A stretch of DNA of 64,000 bases, taken from the NCBI RefSeq assembly GCF_001649575.2, contig NC_051441.1, positions 13,345,546 to 13,409,545 on the forward strand. The letters run 5' to 3'. This stretch comes from Kryptolebias marmoratus. Taxonomy: Eukaryota; Chordata; Actinopteri; Cyprinodontiformes; Rivulidae. This document shows, piece by piece, positions 31,901 through 60,456 of this stretch. The position numbers and the translations under genes were made by a program. The notes beneath the pieces are model-generated. The model made no database searches, was not told where the DNA came from, and worked only from the letters and a program-made list of their open reading frames with translations. Numbering within the stretch: position 1 is the first letter of the stretch; each line of letters opens with the position of its first letter.

Positions 31901-32485
31901 TATCGTGCTGGACACATAACATGTTGGAGACAATGAGGCTTAGAACTGACACCTGGCTGAGGCTAATTACCTAATCTTTGTTTTTTTGTTTTTATTATTT
32001 CCTTTTTTTGGAATAGCGCATTTTTGTTGCAGATTCGGGTGAGAAACATGCAGGAGGAGGATGGGTGATGGGGAGGGAGGGAGGGGGGGATAAGCCTGAT
32101 TTTTTTTTTTTTTTTATCAGCTTAAAATTGAGGCGCCTGTGCTCTTTTCTTCTCGATATTTGTAGCAATACTTTTTAAATCTAATTTCTTCGTCGTGCTC
32201 GAAATAAATATAAATATTTATGTTTGCTCATTTAGCCTTTAGCTCTTGACAGTATCAGGTCGATTTGATGGGATTCGCGTCATTTTGTGGCCTGTGTGTT
32301 TGATGTAAACATTTTACTCAGCCAGATTTGCGGCTGTCTAATAAATAAATAGTGAACCATTGCCGCTGCCTTCCTTCTAATTAAGAACCCTTTAAAAGCA
32401 GGAAATAAGTTGTTTTTTTAAACATTTGTTTAGTTGCTAATCTACTTTAACCTTTGCAGGTCGTTTAGTTTCACCCAGAAACACG

Positions 32486-46174
<13,689 letters not shown>

Positions 46175-49100
46175 AGAAGCTCATAAGTTCTGAAAGAAGA
46201 CAAAGTCTTTTTTGTATAAAAAGGCCTCGCTCCTCCTGTTTTATTTATTTGAATAAGTTTTGTGTTTTGTCATCATTGTATATCAGGTTTAGCAGTCGTG
46301 AAAATGCTTTATTTTGATGAGTTGCACTGACAAGGCCATCAGCCAAATGTGAGTCCTTCTTAAACGTCAAACTTTCTGTATCATTGGGACTGGTGCCTTA
46401 CGAAGGGTAAGAAATTGACAACGAATAAAAAAAAGAAAAGAAATGTGGGGTAAGTAAATACGAGAAGGAGAAGGGGAAGGGGTGGCAAGAAAATCTGATT
46501 TTATTTTCGTTCGTTGCTCTTTTGTAAAGTCATCACGAGGCCAAAATATTAGAGAGCATGGCAATACTTTGTGTCATAATCAGAAGTTAGAGTCATGATC
46601 TTGTACCTTTTCATGCTGAATGTTTCTTTTAGACTCATTAAGTGGTCCTTATTATGTTTTCAGTGTCACAGTAAAGGGAAAGAATGCCTTTATTTTCAGT
46701 CGTGAGAACAAGTTTTGAAGCCAACAGTCTTTTCCTTCCTTTCTGCGTGTAACAAAATCACACGATTTGAATGTAAATATTCTCTGACTTCATATTTGCT
46801 GAGGTTGATTAGCCTCAAATATATATAAATATATATATAAACACTTAAACATGGTGGCAGGAGGTTCTATATTTTCATTATATACACATAATGAAAATTC
46901 TGTGCCAAAATACGATGTTGAATAATTTAATGTCCTTTAGTGTTTCATCTGTTGTTGGAGTAGTGTTTACAAAGGCAGTATTTATTTTTATTTATTGCTG
47001 TTTCTGCAGTCGTCACCCAACATCCCACCTCATACCGTTTAAAAAAAGGCGAGGACATGAATGTCATTATGCTTCGAGCATGCACTGATTGTAAATTATA
47101 TTGCTTAATGCTCTATCTCTCCATCATCATCCTAGTTACTGAAGGGTATCATTGTTTTCAAATTTGATGTTGTATGCACTCTGTTGATTAAAAAAAACTC
47201 AAAATCTGGCTGCTTGCTGTGATGCATTATGTATTTATTTATAAATGATTGTTTGAGCAGTGAATGTGATATATTCACTGTGCCATATGAGGGATCCTGA
47301 AGACTGTTGCTTTGTTGACTTAATTCTTCTCTTGCCATCAGTAGCATTTATTTGCTTCATATATAAATAGACTCTTTTGAAGACAGTAAATCATTTGCTG
47401 AATTGGAAATAAAGTCTTTGTTGAATGGTGTAAAGCGTGTGACAAATGTGTTTTTATTTTCCAAAGAACAATTAAACCTACAAATATAGTTGCACAAAAA
47501 CCACAGTCAAGCTACTAGTTAGTGGAAGGAATATCACAATGGGAGGTGAACATTTTGGGGGGAATTTTAGTTCTAAAAAAAATCCTCTTTTTTTAGTAAC
47601 TGCAGTCATTTTTCATTGTTGCTAAGGTAACCATTTCTATTTGGTTTTCATTATATTGAAAGTAATGACCAGAATGTCCAGGGTGTCAATAAAAAAACAA
47701 TAGACTCTGAACACATCTATTGATGTCATAAAGATATATATTTTTATTATCTACACTACAGGTTGTTGTTTTTTTTTCTTGCATTATGTTATCCCACTGA
47801 AAATGCACTGTGTCCTATATTTATTTGAATCCTGGTGTGCACTAGCTGTCACAAAAGCAAAAACCTAAATCTACGGGAAAGGAGAAACATTCCACTTTGA
47901 GCATATAGACATGTTTTAGTGTTGCATTCTTAACGCAAATCACTTTGTGCTTCGAATATAAAATATTACTGTTTTCTGAGAGGGGGACCGAAATAATTGT
48001 GTTGCAGTTCCACATTTTGAACACTAGAGGGTAGTAGATACTTTGTACAATTCAACAAATACACTAAAAAGCTGTCAAAAGGCCTTTGACGTGCAGTCAG
48101 GCATTTTGAACAATTAAATAACTGATATTAGATAAATAACGTATTTTGTTTGAAAATGATTGGTGTTGTGTACAACGTGACAAAACAAAAGATACTTAAA
48201 TATTAAAAATATATTATTGTCTGCCCTCATGTACAAGCAGGTCAACAAATATTTTTTACAGTAGGTTAGTAAAGCAAACGGTGTAAACACAAATGCAGAT
48301 ACGTAGACTGGCCAGAAGGTGGCAGTAGTTCGCTACTTAATTGAGCGTAGAAGAAGAAAGCAGCGGAAGTGTGGTTTTCGTTTCCGAGTGACCTATTTAG
48401 CTTCTCTCATTAGCATCAGTAAACAAGCAGCGTTTCAAACAATGGAGTGGTCCGCTTTTAATGTAGGATCTTAGGAAGTGTAATGGGTTTTTCTAGATTT
48501 TTATTTACCATAATTTAGGCGGCACACAGCTAATAAAAATCGCTGTTTCAAAGCCCATCAACATAGAGTCGCTGTTGTTATTGTTAGCCTCTTGAAGTTG
48601 GGTGCGAGGTTGCGGTTAAACATGAGATTGTCGGAAGCTGTGTTTTAAATAATATTGTGTTATTTTTCCTGTTTGTGGCTCGCTTGCTCAATACAAGTCG
48701 TTGGCTTCATACGTTTAGCTTTCACTCCCGCAGAAACCTTTGGATGTTCAGTGTGGTAAGTATGAGCTGATATTAAGCTAAGCTAGCTTAATCTAAATTT
48801 GCATCGATTATCTATAGCAGACATTATCCAGCTATGTTATTTGTATTTCTTTCTATTTCCTGTATTACCTGTCTGTTTCTTGGACGGTTCAAATCAGTGG
48901 GGCAGCGTAGTTAATTGTAACTAAACAATCACAGGTTGTTCTCAATGTTTTGCATCTTACATCTACTGCCTTTATGGGACTTTCATGTTTTGTATTTTTT
49001 TAGATGAGAAAGAAATCAGTCAAAAGTACAATTTAAAAATGATGAAGAGGTTATTTTAATCTAAAAACATGTTCCAACCCCAGAATGAAGGACTCAAACT

Positions 49101-49692
49101 GTAAAGGGTTAAATATGTGTATGTTTTGTTTCATGTGCATTTTACACACAATTATCATCCTTCAAAACTGCAAACCATAGTTTTAAGCACAAGTTGTAAG
49201 TGTGAGTGTTCAGGCCTCGCAAACAAAAAGCTGATAGGTTGCAGGAATGGAGCAAAGTCCCCAAAATTAACTGTAGCATTTATCCTCACCGGGGTCTACA
49301 GTGTGGCTGATTATACCTTATACCATGCTCAGATGTTTCACATGTGAAGTCATTTCTGTTTTATAGTTTTTACTGGGACAAATGCAAGTCCTCAGGAGAG
49401 CGGTGACAAATCAAAGGATGAGTGAACAACACATGATTGCTTTAGTGCGCCCTGACTCTCTCTTAAACACTACTGGATGGATGAAAAACAATTTATTTAT
49501 GTTATTTTTATTTGGTGTTTTGACAATAACCACAAAGTGATCAAGTTGTGAAAGGCACAAATCCCCTCATAGTAACCCAAAGCTGCCATGTTCTTTAAAC
49601 AGGAGACAGGGGTTCAGATGTATATATAAGTACTCGGGTGGTACAGGTACATGTTTTCAGTAAACAAGCTGCTGTGTTACTCTGCATTTCAG
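46175..49692. other. sez6l2 3' UTR and sez6l2-kctd13 interval
   Basis: The sez6l2 3' UTR probably runs to AATAAA at 47408. Further on, a noncoding first exon of kctd13 is suggested by the donor GTGTG/GTAAGT at 48755/48756. The sequence upstream (48350-48440) contains GGAAGTG/TTTCCG ETS-like sites. No other gene seen. Confidence 0.5.
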
Positions 49693-49715
49693 TCAGGAAG
49701 TGACTCCACAGCTCC

Positions 49716-52349
49716 ATGTCTGCGGAGGCTTCAGTTGGCAGTCATGCTGCCGACTCCGCTGTTCCCCAGCCCTCCTGCCACAACTCAGACGGGCACAGAA
49801 ATCTGGGTCTGCTGGGGAGCAAGTACGTCAAATTAAACGTGGGAGGATCACTGCATTATACAACCGTCCAGACGTTAAGCAAAGAAGACAGTCTGCTGCG
49901 AAACATCTGCACTGGAGGGACAGATGTTACCATCGACTCCGAAGGTAGGCTGATGTCTGTTACCTACTGTAATTGATCTTAAATCTTTAAGATTTTGATA
50001 ATGACATTAGAAATATTAACATGATTTTGGGGGTTTATAATAACATTTTATTGTAATAATGTTGCACTTATAGTTGTTTTTTTTAATAATATTTTTAAAT
50101 GGGCACCTTTCCTATTGATCAACCCCTTGAGCTGTTGACACTCAGCACATTGCATGAAAAGTTATTGGTTGAGTACTTTTATGGAATCATATAAGCGTGC
50201 CAGAAATTATTATCCACCTAAACTTGTGTCTGTTCGATATGAATATGGCCGCTTTCTTTCTTTCTTACTACAAAAAGCAGATTTCAGAAGAAAATTACTG
50301 ACAGAGAGAAATGTCCCTGCTGTTCCAGGTTGGGTGGTTTTGGATAGGTCCGGTCGACACTTTGAGCTGGTTTTGAACTTTCTGCGAGACGGTTTGGTTC
50401 CGCTTCCAGAGGATTACAGAGAACTGGATGAAGTCCTAAAAGAGGCCCAGTACTATCGAGTACAGGGACTTGTGCAGCACTGCCTCAGCGCCATGCAGGT
50501 AAACGGATGGAAGAAGATATGATTACTAAAAGAGATTAGTACAAATATATTCTAAAGAACCAACCATGTCTTTGAAATTTGACATTCATATAGTTTCCTC
50601 TACCAGATGTAAAAGATCTGCTTTCTTCTCTTCATTTGACATAATTTAATGGTTCCAGATATAAGCTATTTGTTCTATAGTCACTTTAGAAATCAGCTCC
50701 TTGTTCTCTCATCTTATTTACTAGATGCTTAAAAGCGAGCAGCAAGTTAGGAGGGAAGACAAATAATATTCTTATTGTCACAATCAGCTGTTGAAGAACG
50801 CTAATCTTTTGGACCTTACTGGTTGTTTCTCTTTGGGATTGTCACCAGAAGTAGTGTATATACATATCAATGTTTATACTATGAACAGTACTTTTTTACT
50901 CTTTTTGTGGAATTTTTGAGTGATTTATCAAAACAAACACAATTATCACTTTGAATTCAATTAAATAGGGACAACTGTAAGCTGTAATTAGCAATTAAGA
51001 AGAGATTTTGTCCATTTTGAAGGATATTTCTTATCGGCTTAGTCATACTTTTGTGGATTTATGTGATTACTTGTAAAAAAAAAAACTGATCATATTTGAA
51101 CAAGTTTTATTTTTATTTAGAAACAAAAGGATGTGTTTGAAAGTGTGTGCCGCATCCCCATGATCACTTCAGCCAAAGAAGAGCAGAGGATGATTGCTAC
51201 ATGTAGAAAGGTAAAAAAAAAATACATTGAATTTGAGTCAAATGGAAAACAAAGCAAAAGTGAGAAACGTTACTGTCTTTTCCTACATAAATTTGACGTT
51301 GGTTCTTTCTGTATAATTAAATCTTTGAACACATTTAAACCACTGAGTTTACCACAATATATCTTGTTTCTTGTTCCCAGCCTGTAGTAAAGCTGCAAAA
51401 CAACAGAGGAAACAACAAATACTCTTATACAAGGTAAATAGTTTGACTAAGCACGTATCTTGGAGAAAGTACAAATAAATTGTATTTAATTCCTGTAGCC
51501 AAAAAAAAAAAACGCTTAATCTATACAGATTTTAATAACAACACGTTGATGTTGTTGTTTTGCTCTGCAACCAGCAACTCTGACGACAACCTGCTGAAGA
51601 ACATCGAGCTGTTTGACAAACTTGTGCTTCGGTTCAACGGCCGCGTCCTGTTCGTCAAAGACGTGCTCGGGGATGAGATCTGCTGCTGGTCCTTCTACGG
51701 CGAAGGCCGCAAGATTGCAGAAGTATGCTGCACCTCCATTGTCTATGCCACGGAAAAGAAGCAGACCAAGGTAAGCATGATATGATGGAGATGAAACGCA
51801 TTTCTGCACTTTCTGGCAGAAATGGCAACCCTTTTTATTCTAAAAGTTTGAAACTGGGGAAAAGAATAGCCTGACTTTGCCCACAATCCCCTTAGAGCTG
51901 GTGAGTTTTCTATGTTTGGAGGCAGGCAGGTTAAAAAATATTTGCCTCAAGCTAAAAAAAAAGTAAATAATTCTGTTTATAATTTAAAGGCTCTAACATT
52001 CCTTGGATGAGTGTTAGGCTGTGTATGATAAACATGGCATTATTACATTTGCAATTAAACTAATAATTTCTGTAATTCACATAAAAAAAAAACACAATTC
52101 ATTGTGTGTTTTTAGGTTGAGTTTCCCGAGGCGCGGATATTTGAAGAAACACTCAACATCCTGATCTATGAGGACAACAGAAGGTCGGGTCCCGGAGGAT
52201 TACACCTCTTGGATTCATCGCTGGGAGCCGGTCACTCGGAGGAGGAGGGCGCCACGGGAGGGGACAGACGAGTGAGGCGGATCCACGTAAGGAGGCACAT
52301 AATGCATGATGAGAGAGGACACGGGCAGCAAACCGTGTATAAGGACTAA
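49716..52349 (+). CDS. kctd13: BTB/POZ protein KCTD13 (CUL3 adaptor BACURD1)
   Basis: Six coding exons (49716-49944, 50329-50498, 51121-51210, 51381-51433, 51575-51770, 52116-52349) give 323 aa; human KCTD13 is 329. The KCTD-type BTB domain starts at about 37 ([14 protein letters not shown]) and runs through [17 protein letters not shown] and AQYYRVQGL. The conserved C-terminal half follows ([77 protein letters not shown]), ending [23 protein letters not shown]13 recruits RhoA and other clients to CUL3 E3 ligase. TNFAIP1 and KCTD10 are paralogs; the MSAEAS start and the SEZ6L2/HIRIP3 neighbours favour KCTD13. Confidence 0.95.
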
Positions 52350-54441
52350 TTCTGTGAAAATAATAATAATAAGGCATGGGAGAGTGATTTGTTTTGCTAT
52401 TTTTGTTGTTTTGAATGCTTGCAGAATGAAAGAGATGTTCTTGTTCGGAGCAATAGCTTGGTCTTTTTCATGAAATGTCTTTAAGCACACTTGCCGAAAT
52501 CTGAGGTTGACTGATTTTTGTGACACAAGTTAGAGAAAATGTTTACAAGAAAACAATTTGTGTACATTCTTTGGATAGGAAATAAGTTAACTGTGACTGA
52601 AACCATTGGATATTATTTCAGATGTTACTGAATGGTCCTCAAAATCTTTACTCCAAACTTGATTTTTCCTCAACCTTAAGACCACCTTCTGTTACTGTGG
52701 GTACGAATTGTGTGGCAACTTCTTCTTTATCTGTAGGAAACACTGTCAGTATATCCAGGCTGTTAAACATCTGATTTTTATGATGGAGAAAGAAAATCCT
52801 GCTGAACAGTGACCGACTGAGGGCGGTGAGTCTGAGCCTCGACGTGTGAACACTGGAAAGCCATTTTTAGTGAGGGTGTCTATGAATGAGCAGCTCAGTT
52901 TTCTTTATTTAAATTATTACAATTGTTGCTTGAAGCTGTTTTTTTATTATTATTAATTTATGAATCTAATTTATTGTTTGGTATTTAACTTTTGTATCAA
53001 ATCCAATGTTTGTTACCTAATGTTTAAGTGACTTAATCCTTCAACTATCTGATGCACTCTGCAGCACAGATCAGATTACGAATTTACACCTGTACATTAA
53101 TAAATCAAAAACCTACACGTCAGTTCAGTGTTTCAAGATGAACTGTGACCATTTTCTTTGATGTGAGTTTTTCTGAGCCAGGATCTTTCACTTTTGCTTT
53201 GTCTTATACCAAATCGCAGAATTTTGACTAAACTGATTGGCCGTAGAGTCACTAAAAAGCTAGACTACACTTAATTGTTTTTGTATTTGCCTCAGGGAGA
53301 GGATAAGTTTGATCATTTTTCTTCAGTGTTCACTGGTGACATGAAAACTGAAGCACTCTGAATAGTAGGAAGGAGAGGAAAAAAACATTGAATGGGAGCA
53401 AAATGTTTGTCAGACCCATATTTGATCCTTAAAGATGCACTAATACAACTTCCATCCTGTGGTCTTGGAAATGTTCTAAATAAATTGCTTATAAAATCCA
53501 TCTTTAGCCTGTGTTTATTTTTTGTTTTTGTACTTTAAGGATGCACCCAAGTGATAAGTTACAAAAAACAACCAAGGTATATATTTTACTTAGTGTGTTG
53601 TGATGCACAGAAGAGTTTGAAATATTTATATATTTAAAATAAATAGAACCTCTAATCAAGCATTTTATAAGCATTAATCATACTTGTTGATGGAAAAATG
53701 TTCAGATTTATAGATAACTTTATGCAGGACATTCCTGACAAATTCTCAAATTTATAATTGAAATCATAAAACAAAATAATTGCCTATGTGGTGTTGTGAT
53801 CACATTGGGTTTGATTAAAACATTAATTTTTGGAGGTTTATTTAGTGTTGGAAACCACAAACACTTTCAAGGATTGCTTATTTTATTATGATGCCCATAA
53901 ATTATATTAAAATGAAAATTAAAATGAAAATTAAAATGAAAATTGTAAGGGCTTCTAGTTTCATTGCGGACATATATCCCTGCATATGTCCGTTCTAGTT
54001 TAGCACCTGTACATTAAAGTTTTTTGTTGCGTGTTTTAACTTTGTTCGTGTTTAGATTTTTTTTGCTTCTTTTTAAAAATGCACGTTTTGTTTTCTCTCT
54101 GTATACATGGAAGATCAACATTTTAGGTGTTGATTTGAACAATGGCACTTAAAAATTATACCCCAACCTGTAGTAGTACTGATGCGTTAATAGAAAAGTT
54201 TAAACTTTATGCCTGTATGTTTTCTGGCAAAATAGGAGAATGCAACATTTGAAGGTATTCACACTTTGATCAGCCCAGACCTAAGATATACGAAAATAAA
54301 ATTAATCTTAAGGCTAAAATAAATGTTCATTTCAGCGTCAAATTCAATGCTTCCGTTGTTTGGGAGCGTGGTTTATTGCGTCACTTCCTGTTGCGTTCAC
54401 GGACCCAGCCGCCAAAACATAAAAACATCGCAATCTTTAAA
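52350..54441. other. kctd13 3' UTR and kctd13-hirip3 interval
   Basis: AATAAA at 53099-53104 is a polyadenylation candidate for kctd13. A short AAAATGAAAATT tandem lies near 53909-53945. CACTTCCTG (ETS-like) at about 54381 lies in the probable hirip3 promoter. No other gene seen. Confidence 0.5.
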
Positions 54442-57400
54442 ATGGTGTCAGTGAAAGAGACAGCGAGAATCCGGAGGTTTATTGTTCAGCAGCTTCGTGA
54501 AAGGCCAGACTTGAGGTACATGTGAAGTCTCTGTGCTAAGACTAAATACGTTTTATTTGTCCGGTTATTAAAACAAAAAAAAAAAACACGCTGTCTAGCT
54601 TTTCCCGTGTCAAATGTGTGTAAGTGAACGCCAATTAATAGATTACTTTTGCCACTTTTGGGTGGGTTAGATTTAGCTCCTTTTGTATTTAAGAGCAGGT
54701 AGTTTGCTGTAACCAGCGGTATTCACCTAACTGAGTGACTGAACACTTTAAGTCTTTAATTTAAACTATTCAGAGGTTCAGAGGTATCCACATAAGAGCA
54801 GATATAAGTGTTTAAGTTTGTCTTTTCCGTACTGTCACTACAAGTTGGCTAAACTAGCTGATTAAAAGTTAAAATTGAGACGATGGGATAATTCAAATTA
54901 AACAAATGTCATGTCCAAATTAAAGTTTAGCGACCCCCACTGGTGGAAAATGGTATCTATTCGTGAAACAAGACTGTCATCCAGGAAGTTAATTTTAGCA
55001 CTTTATATTTATCTGTTAAGGTTCTTTTTAAATTAGCTGAAATAAATATATAAATCAAGCAGTAAAAATAAGTCAGCTGACTATGGAGATAATAATTTTG
55101 TTTTAGTTCAAATATGCTTGCTTTACTTGTGTTTACAAAATTGGAAGGTGTTCCTCCACAAAATGAAGTGTTGTTCAAACGTTTTATGAGTAAGATCTGT
55201 ATATTATTTTAGCTTTGACACTATATAATTTTATAAGTGGTATTTAAAACAGGAAAGTCATATTTTTTGTCACTAAATTTAGTATTCGACAGGTACTCTT
55301 CAAAGTTAAGGGTTTTCATTAAAATTAAGATATAAAATCGGGTTCATCCATTTTCTGATTTACTTTTCAGTGTTTTCCAAAAACCAAGTGTGAGTTGCTG
55401 AATAATGTATTCCTGCTGTTTTGTTTTAGCACGCTGACGTTAGGAGTCCTGAAAAAGAGATACATGGCCCACGTGAAATGTGAGACTCTGAGTCCTGAGG
55501 CTAAAAAAATCGTGAAAAAAGTGGTGGAAGAAGAACTTCTGAAGATGCAGGTACTTAAACCTTTTCAAATCTTTGTCATTACATTTCAGGAGTAAATACT
55601 TATCAACTTGGGAAGAAATTATGCTTGGTTTCCATCACAAATGAGGAACCAAAAACAACCATGAACTGTTTCTACTTTCCCCTCCATGAACAAGTAAAAC
55701 ATTGGTATCAAAAGTCATGAAATTATTTGTATTTTATAGGTATTGTAAGAACGGTGTTTTTCGTTTTGTTTGAGAATAAAATCCTTGGTGTTGGTGCTGT
55801 ACTCAATCCAATTAATCTTGATGTATTTTTTAAGGAAAATGATCAAAGTGAAAGTGAGTCTGAGAACGAAAAGCCCCGGCACAGAAGGAAGAGAGAAAGG
55901 GAGCAGGAAGAGGTGGAAAGTGAAGAAGAAAAACAATCCACAGCCAAAAAATCACGATCCCATCAGTCAAGCTCATCCTCAGGTAGGTTGTACCTATTGT
56001 TTTTATTGTGATTAAATGTGTCCTGTTAATTAATAGGCAGGTTTTCTGTTGTTCTTATTCCGTGTACAATGTCCTGCACGAACATTAACAGTTCAGCTAC
56101 TAAAGCAAGCAGTAAGGATTGTTATTGGTTATGAGCCACATCAGTTCTTGATGATTTAGTCTAAAAAAACTAAAAAGATTTCTCAAAGCTGTTCATCGAA
56201 AACTCTTTGGTACTCAGTTAACAGAAATATAAAACAATGACAATAATAACAAACAGCTGAAAATATTCATAGATTACATGCTTAAACAGAGATAAAGGGA
56301 GAAATAGAAACAAACTGTTTACAGTTTTGGGCGTTTAATATGTTTGTCATTATTAATATTTTCTCTTTTAAAATCATTTATAAGAACTACGTTTTACTCA
56401 AATTTGTGTATGCATAAAACCTACAAACATGAAAAATAAGAACAATTTCTCAACTCTTACTTTGTAAAACTTGATTTCTTACGTCTTTTATGAAACGTGC
56501 CTTTGCCGTGTGATCCGTTTCAGATTCAGAGGATGAAGGGGACTGCAAACCAGGAAGTCCGAAGCAAAGAAAATCTCAAGCTGACGATGCAAAGCGCGAG
56601 AGGAAAAAATCGGCCCCGGAAGAAACTGGAGACACTAAACAGCAGACTTCGAGCGATGACTCCTCAGATGAAGAGATGAATGAGGCAGAACAAAGCGGGA
56701 ACGAGAGTAACAGTCCTGGGAAAACTGTGGAAAATAAAGCAAACACTTCAAAGAATGGAGAGAAGAGAAGCATCAGCACAAGTGCTGGGAAGAAAACGGC
56801 AGAGAGTGATCAGGAGAGCGAGAGCGATTCAGATGAGTCCAAAAAAAGCGACAAAATCAAGGACAGTGAGTCCTCTGACAACAAAAAAGGTGATTGTACA
56901 CACTATTCCTATATGTGCAAGTATTTATTTGTGTTTTGTGTTTCTCAATGTATTTTCTGCTCTTGTGTCACAGAAGAAAAGAAAAATGACTCCGACTCAG
57001 ATTCATCATCCCTGCCTTCTTTGGAGGAAGACAATAAGAGTGGGACAGAAGGTGCAGGAGATGAGAAGAAGAAAAAGAAAAGAATGAAAAATGACAACAA
57101 GGTGAGCTTATTGGTAACGAACTAAATCTAAATCAAGTTCTTATTTTGTTTAAGATGTTATTGTGATTAAACTAAAAGTAATCTTGAAAGAGCAAAGTTG
57201 AAAAAATTAGAAGATGCTTGATAAATACCATAAAATTTAAAACTGGGATTAGAAAATTTCTGCAACCCGAAGACTTAATGTTGCATCTTGTATGTTATTA
57301 ACTTTATCCTGCAGGATGGAGACAAAGTAGTCATAAGGCTTAGACGTTACATAGCTCTCTGTGGTGTGAGGAGGAACTACAAGAAGCTGCTCCATTGCTG

Positions 57401-58377
57401 CCATTCCACTCGCTCCAAAGTGGCTGTTTTAAAAAAGGAGCTTGAAGATCTTGGTGTCCACGGTCAGTGGGAATGCAGTCATCTTTTTACAGACCATACA
57501 TCTTGGTTAAATGAAAAAAATAATAAATTTTCTATTTGGAAAGACTAAATATTTCAGATTAACCAGAAAACCCGATGTTGAAGTCTTTAGGATTCAGTGC
57601 GAGAATGCTGTTGTGATTTTTCTCTGGGATTCATTTCAAATTCAAAACAAAACTCTTCTGGTGACTTGACTTACTGACATTCATTGTGTGTAAACGGTTC
57701 GTTTTATTGGTGTTTTAACAACAGACGCAATTTCAGCAACACCATGGGTTACAGTTTTCTTTTTTACTTAGGAAAACCATCTATTGAGAAATGTAAAAAG
57801 ATCAGAATGAAGAGAGAAGAAGCCCAGGAAGTGGCTGAGCTTGATGTCGGCAACATCATCACCACAGAAGGTCTCTGTTCTGTTTTTCTGTATGTTTCTG
57901 AAGGAGAGCATTGATCATTTTTCTTTTTCAAATGAATCGGAAATAACTTGCTTTACTACAAAAGTACCATGGTTTATTGTTTGTTATTGTTTGCTTATCA
58001 GTATGCTTATGTATTATGTTCCTCACTGTACATCAAATTCTGAAAGAAGTAGGCTTCGGGTGTTGTTTATAACCTGGAAAAGTGAAGAAATGCAACCCTA
58101 TGATTTTATGCCATTCGGTCAAGTACTGTAGTATTGGTCTCATCATAAAATGGTCTCTTGTTACAAAATCGTTTGATGTGATTATCTTTCAGGACGTCCT
58201 AGACGCAGAGGAACCGCAGCAAGGCAGGAACGGGACCCTCCTTCCTCCGCTTATCAGCGCACTCTGAACTCTGGCTCTGATAGTGATCAGGAAAACAATC
58301 CAGACAAGAGACGTAGAAAAATGTCAGAATGGGCCAACCTGCAGGGAATTATCAGCGATGATGCAGACAGTGACTAA
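54442..58377 (+). CDS. hirip3: HIRA-interacting protein 3 (histone chaperone)
   Basis: Eight coding exons (54442-54515, 55430-55550, 55835-55982, 56524-56889, 56974-57101, 57315-57462, 57772-57870, 58193-58377) give 422 aa; human HIRIP3 is longer (about 556). The N-terminal helical domain (TARIRRFIVQQLRERPDLS to KKRYMAHV) is followed by a long acidic, Ser/Lys-rich disordered middle. A conserved block follows (VVIRLRRYIALCGVRRNYKKL to LKKELEDLGVHG), then the CHZ motif (ELDVGNIITTEGRPRRR) used to bind H2A-H2B, and a C-terminus SEWANLQGIISDDADSD. HIRIP3 works with HIRA/CK2 in histone deposition. The shorter middle region accounts for the length difference. AATAAA at 58543-58548 is the likely polyadenylation signal. 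Confidence 0.93.
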
Positions 58378-59377
58378 TACAGTTTGACTTTTACATATTC
58401 AGTGTTGACTTGGTTATGCATGGTGTTTTTTCTATTTTGCTACAAACCAGAGTTTTTGTCTTTTTTATTTTTTTTAATATTACAGTTGTTTTATAGATAG
58501 TGTTTTGAGAGTTTGGGTAAACTTTTCAAATGGTTTGTTCTAAATAAATCTTTGAACAGAAATTATATAAAGAAATAATTCCTATTTTATTTTGAATTTT
58601 AAAAATGTGTCAAACTATTTGAAACATAAACCATCTGTGAAAGTCTTACAAAGCAAGTAACTAAATGAAGGTTTTTAGACCGTAATTGTTGGGAACATTT
58701 TTTAAAAATCACTTTAATATCTTCAATTTTATACCTTTATAGTTTGTAATTAAAGTATTTTCAAGGCTCGTCGGCATCACGTAACCGGAACTACTGTTTT
58801 CATTTCGGTACACGGAATATTTTGTTGTAGGACTCGTCCTACAGTGTAATGTGTCCGGCCGCAGCCCTTCAGGTCAGGGTTTTAATTGTACCGTGTTGTA
58901 TTTTATTTTACTTCGGAGTTAAAGTGTTAATAAAAGTACTATTTTTACAGTAAATTTGTATTTATTTATTTTTAGCAAGCCAACATTACGGAGTGAAATA
59001 TGTGTTTTATGTTATTCCGCAGAACGCTAACTCGTGAAATGTTCTTCAAAAAAAATAAATATTTAATAAAGGCTTATATCATAGAGCATGTATAATATGT
59101 TATATAAATGTTATTTATTCGTTTTAAGATATGGTTAGATGGCCTTCAATCATTTGAAAATAACGTTTACTAAAAGTTTGAACAAATAGTTTCCCCATTA
59201 TCCGCACAATGCCGAAGTAGCTTCTGTTTTAAACTGTTCTTGTTCAAACAGAAATGCATCAGTTAGTTAATCTGCTGTGTTTTTATTTATTGAAGCTACA
59301 CCAAGGAACATATATCACAGAAGTATGTGTTTCCCCTAAAATTGGATTTAGAGACAATACTCGCATCTCGTGCAGGG
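58378..59377. other. hirip3 3' UTR and antkmt promoter region
   Basis: A candidate noncoding first exon for antkmt ends at CCTTCAG/GTCAGG (58870/58871), after a GC-richer stretch with ACCGGAA near 58784. It would splice to the acceptor CTCGTGCAG (59375) just before the antkmt ATG. Confidence 0.45.
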
Positions 59378-60417
59378 ATGGATGAAGACACCCCAGATGA
59401 GGTCCTCACAGAGATCAGGACCAGGCAGCTCGGGGGTTGGGGTGTTGCTCAGATAGCTGCTGGCACTGGGCTCGCTGTATATGCCATGTGGGTGGGAATC
59501 CTTCAACCAGGATTCCGAAAAGTCCCGCTGAGGCTGCAGGTTTGGTGTACAGCTGAAGACTTTGAGTAGAAAAGTTTGTATACATCTAAACGTCACTCCT
59601 TTGCTCTTTAGCTCTTGAAAATTTCTTCCAGGTCCCTTACATTCCTGCCAGCAAAGCTCAAGTACAAAATGTGATGACACTGCTAAGAGGACGAAAGGGA
59701 GGTCTTGTGGATTTGGGATCTGGAGACGGTCGTATTGTAAGTAAGAGTGTATGAGCAAGATAGTTGGAGTCTTCTTTTCCTAAACATTTTAAGAATAGTT
59801 TTTGATTGTTGGCAATTTTAACCCTTAAGGTCTTGGAAGCCCATCGTCATGGTTTTAGTCCAGCTGTTGGTTATGAGCTGAACCCCTGGCTTGTGCACCT
59901 AGCTCGCTTTCATGCCTGGAGAGCAGGTCACCATGGAAAAGTCTCATACCGACGAGAAGATCTCTGGAAGGTTTGGCATTTTTCTTGTGTGTGATTTAGT
60001 ATTGCTACTATCAACTTATTTCATTTGTGCTCGCTGTATATGCCAGTTTGAGGTGAAAATGGGCTCATTCCCCTCGAATATATAAAAAAAAAAAAAAAAA
60101 TCCCTTCTCACCCTCCGCGGGTGGTCTTTGTTTCATCCTCTGAGCTCGGGTCCTCTACCAGAGGCCTGGGAGCTTGAGGGTTCTGCGCAGTATCTTGGCT
60201 GTGCCTAGAACTGCACATTTCTGGACTGAGATGTCTGATGTTNNNNNNNNNNNNNNNNNNNNNNNNNNNNNNNNNNNNNNNNNNNNNNNNNNNNNNNNNN
60301 NNNNNNNNNNNNNNNNNNNNNNNNNNNNNNNNNNNNNNNNNNNNNNNNNNNNNNNNNNNNNNNNNNNNNNNNNNNNNNNNNNNNNNNNNNNNNNNNNNNN
60401 NNNNNNNNNNNNNNNNN

Positions 60418-60456
<39 letters not shown>

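Noticed and set aside
51516..51809. 97-aa minus-strand frame
   Set aside because: Antisense of kctd13 exon 5.
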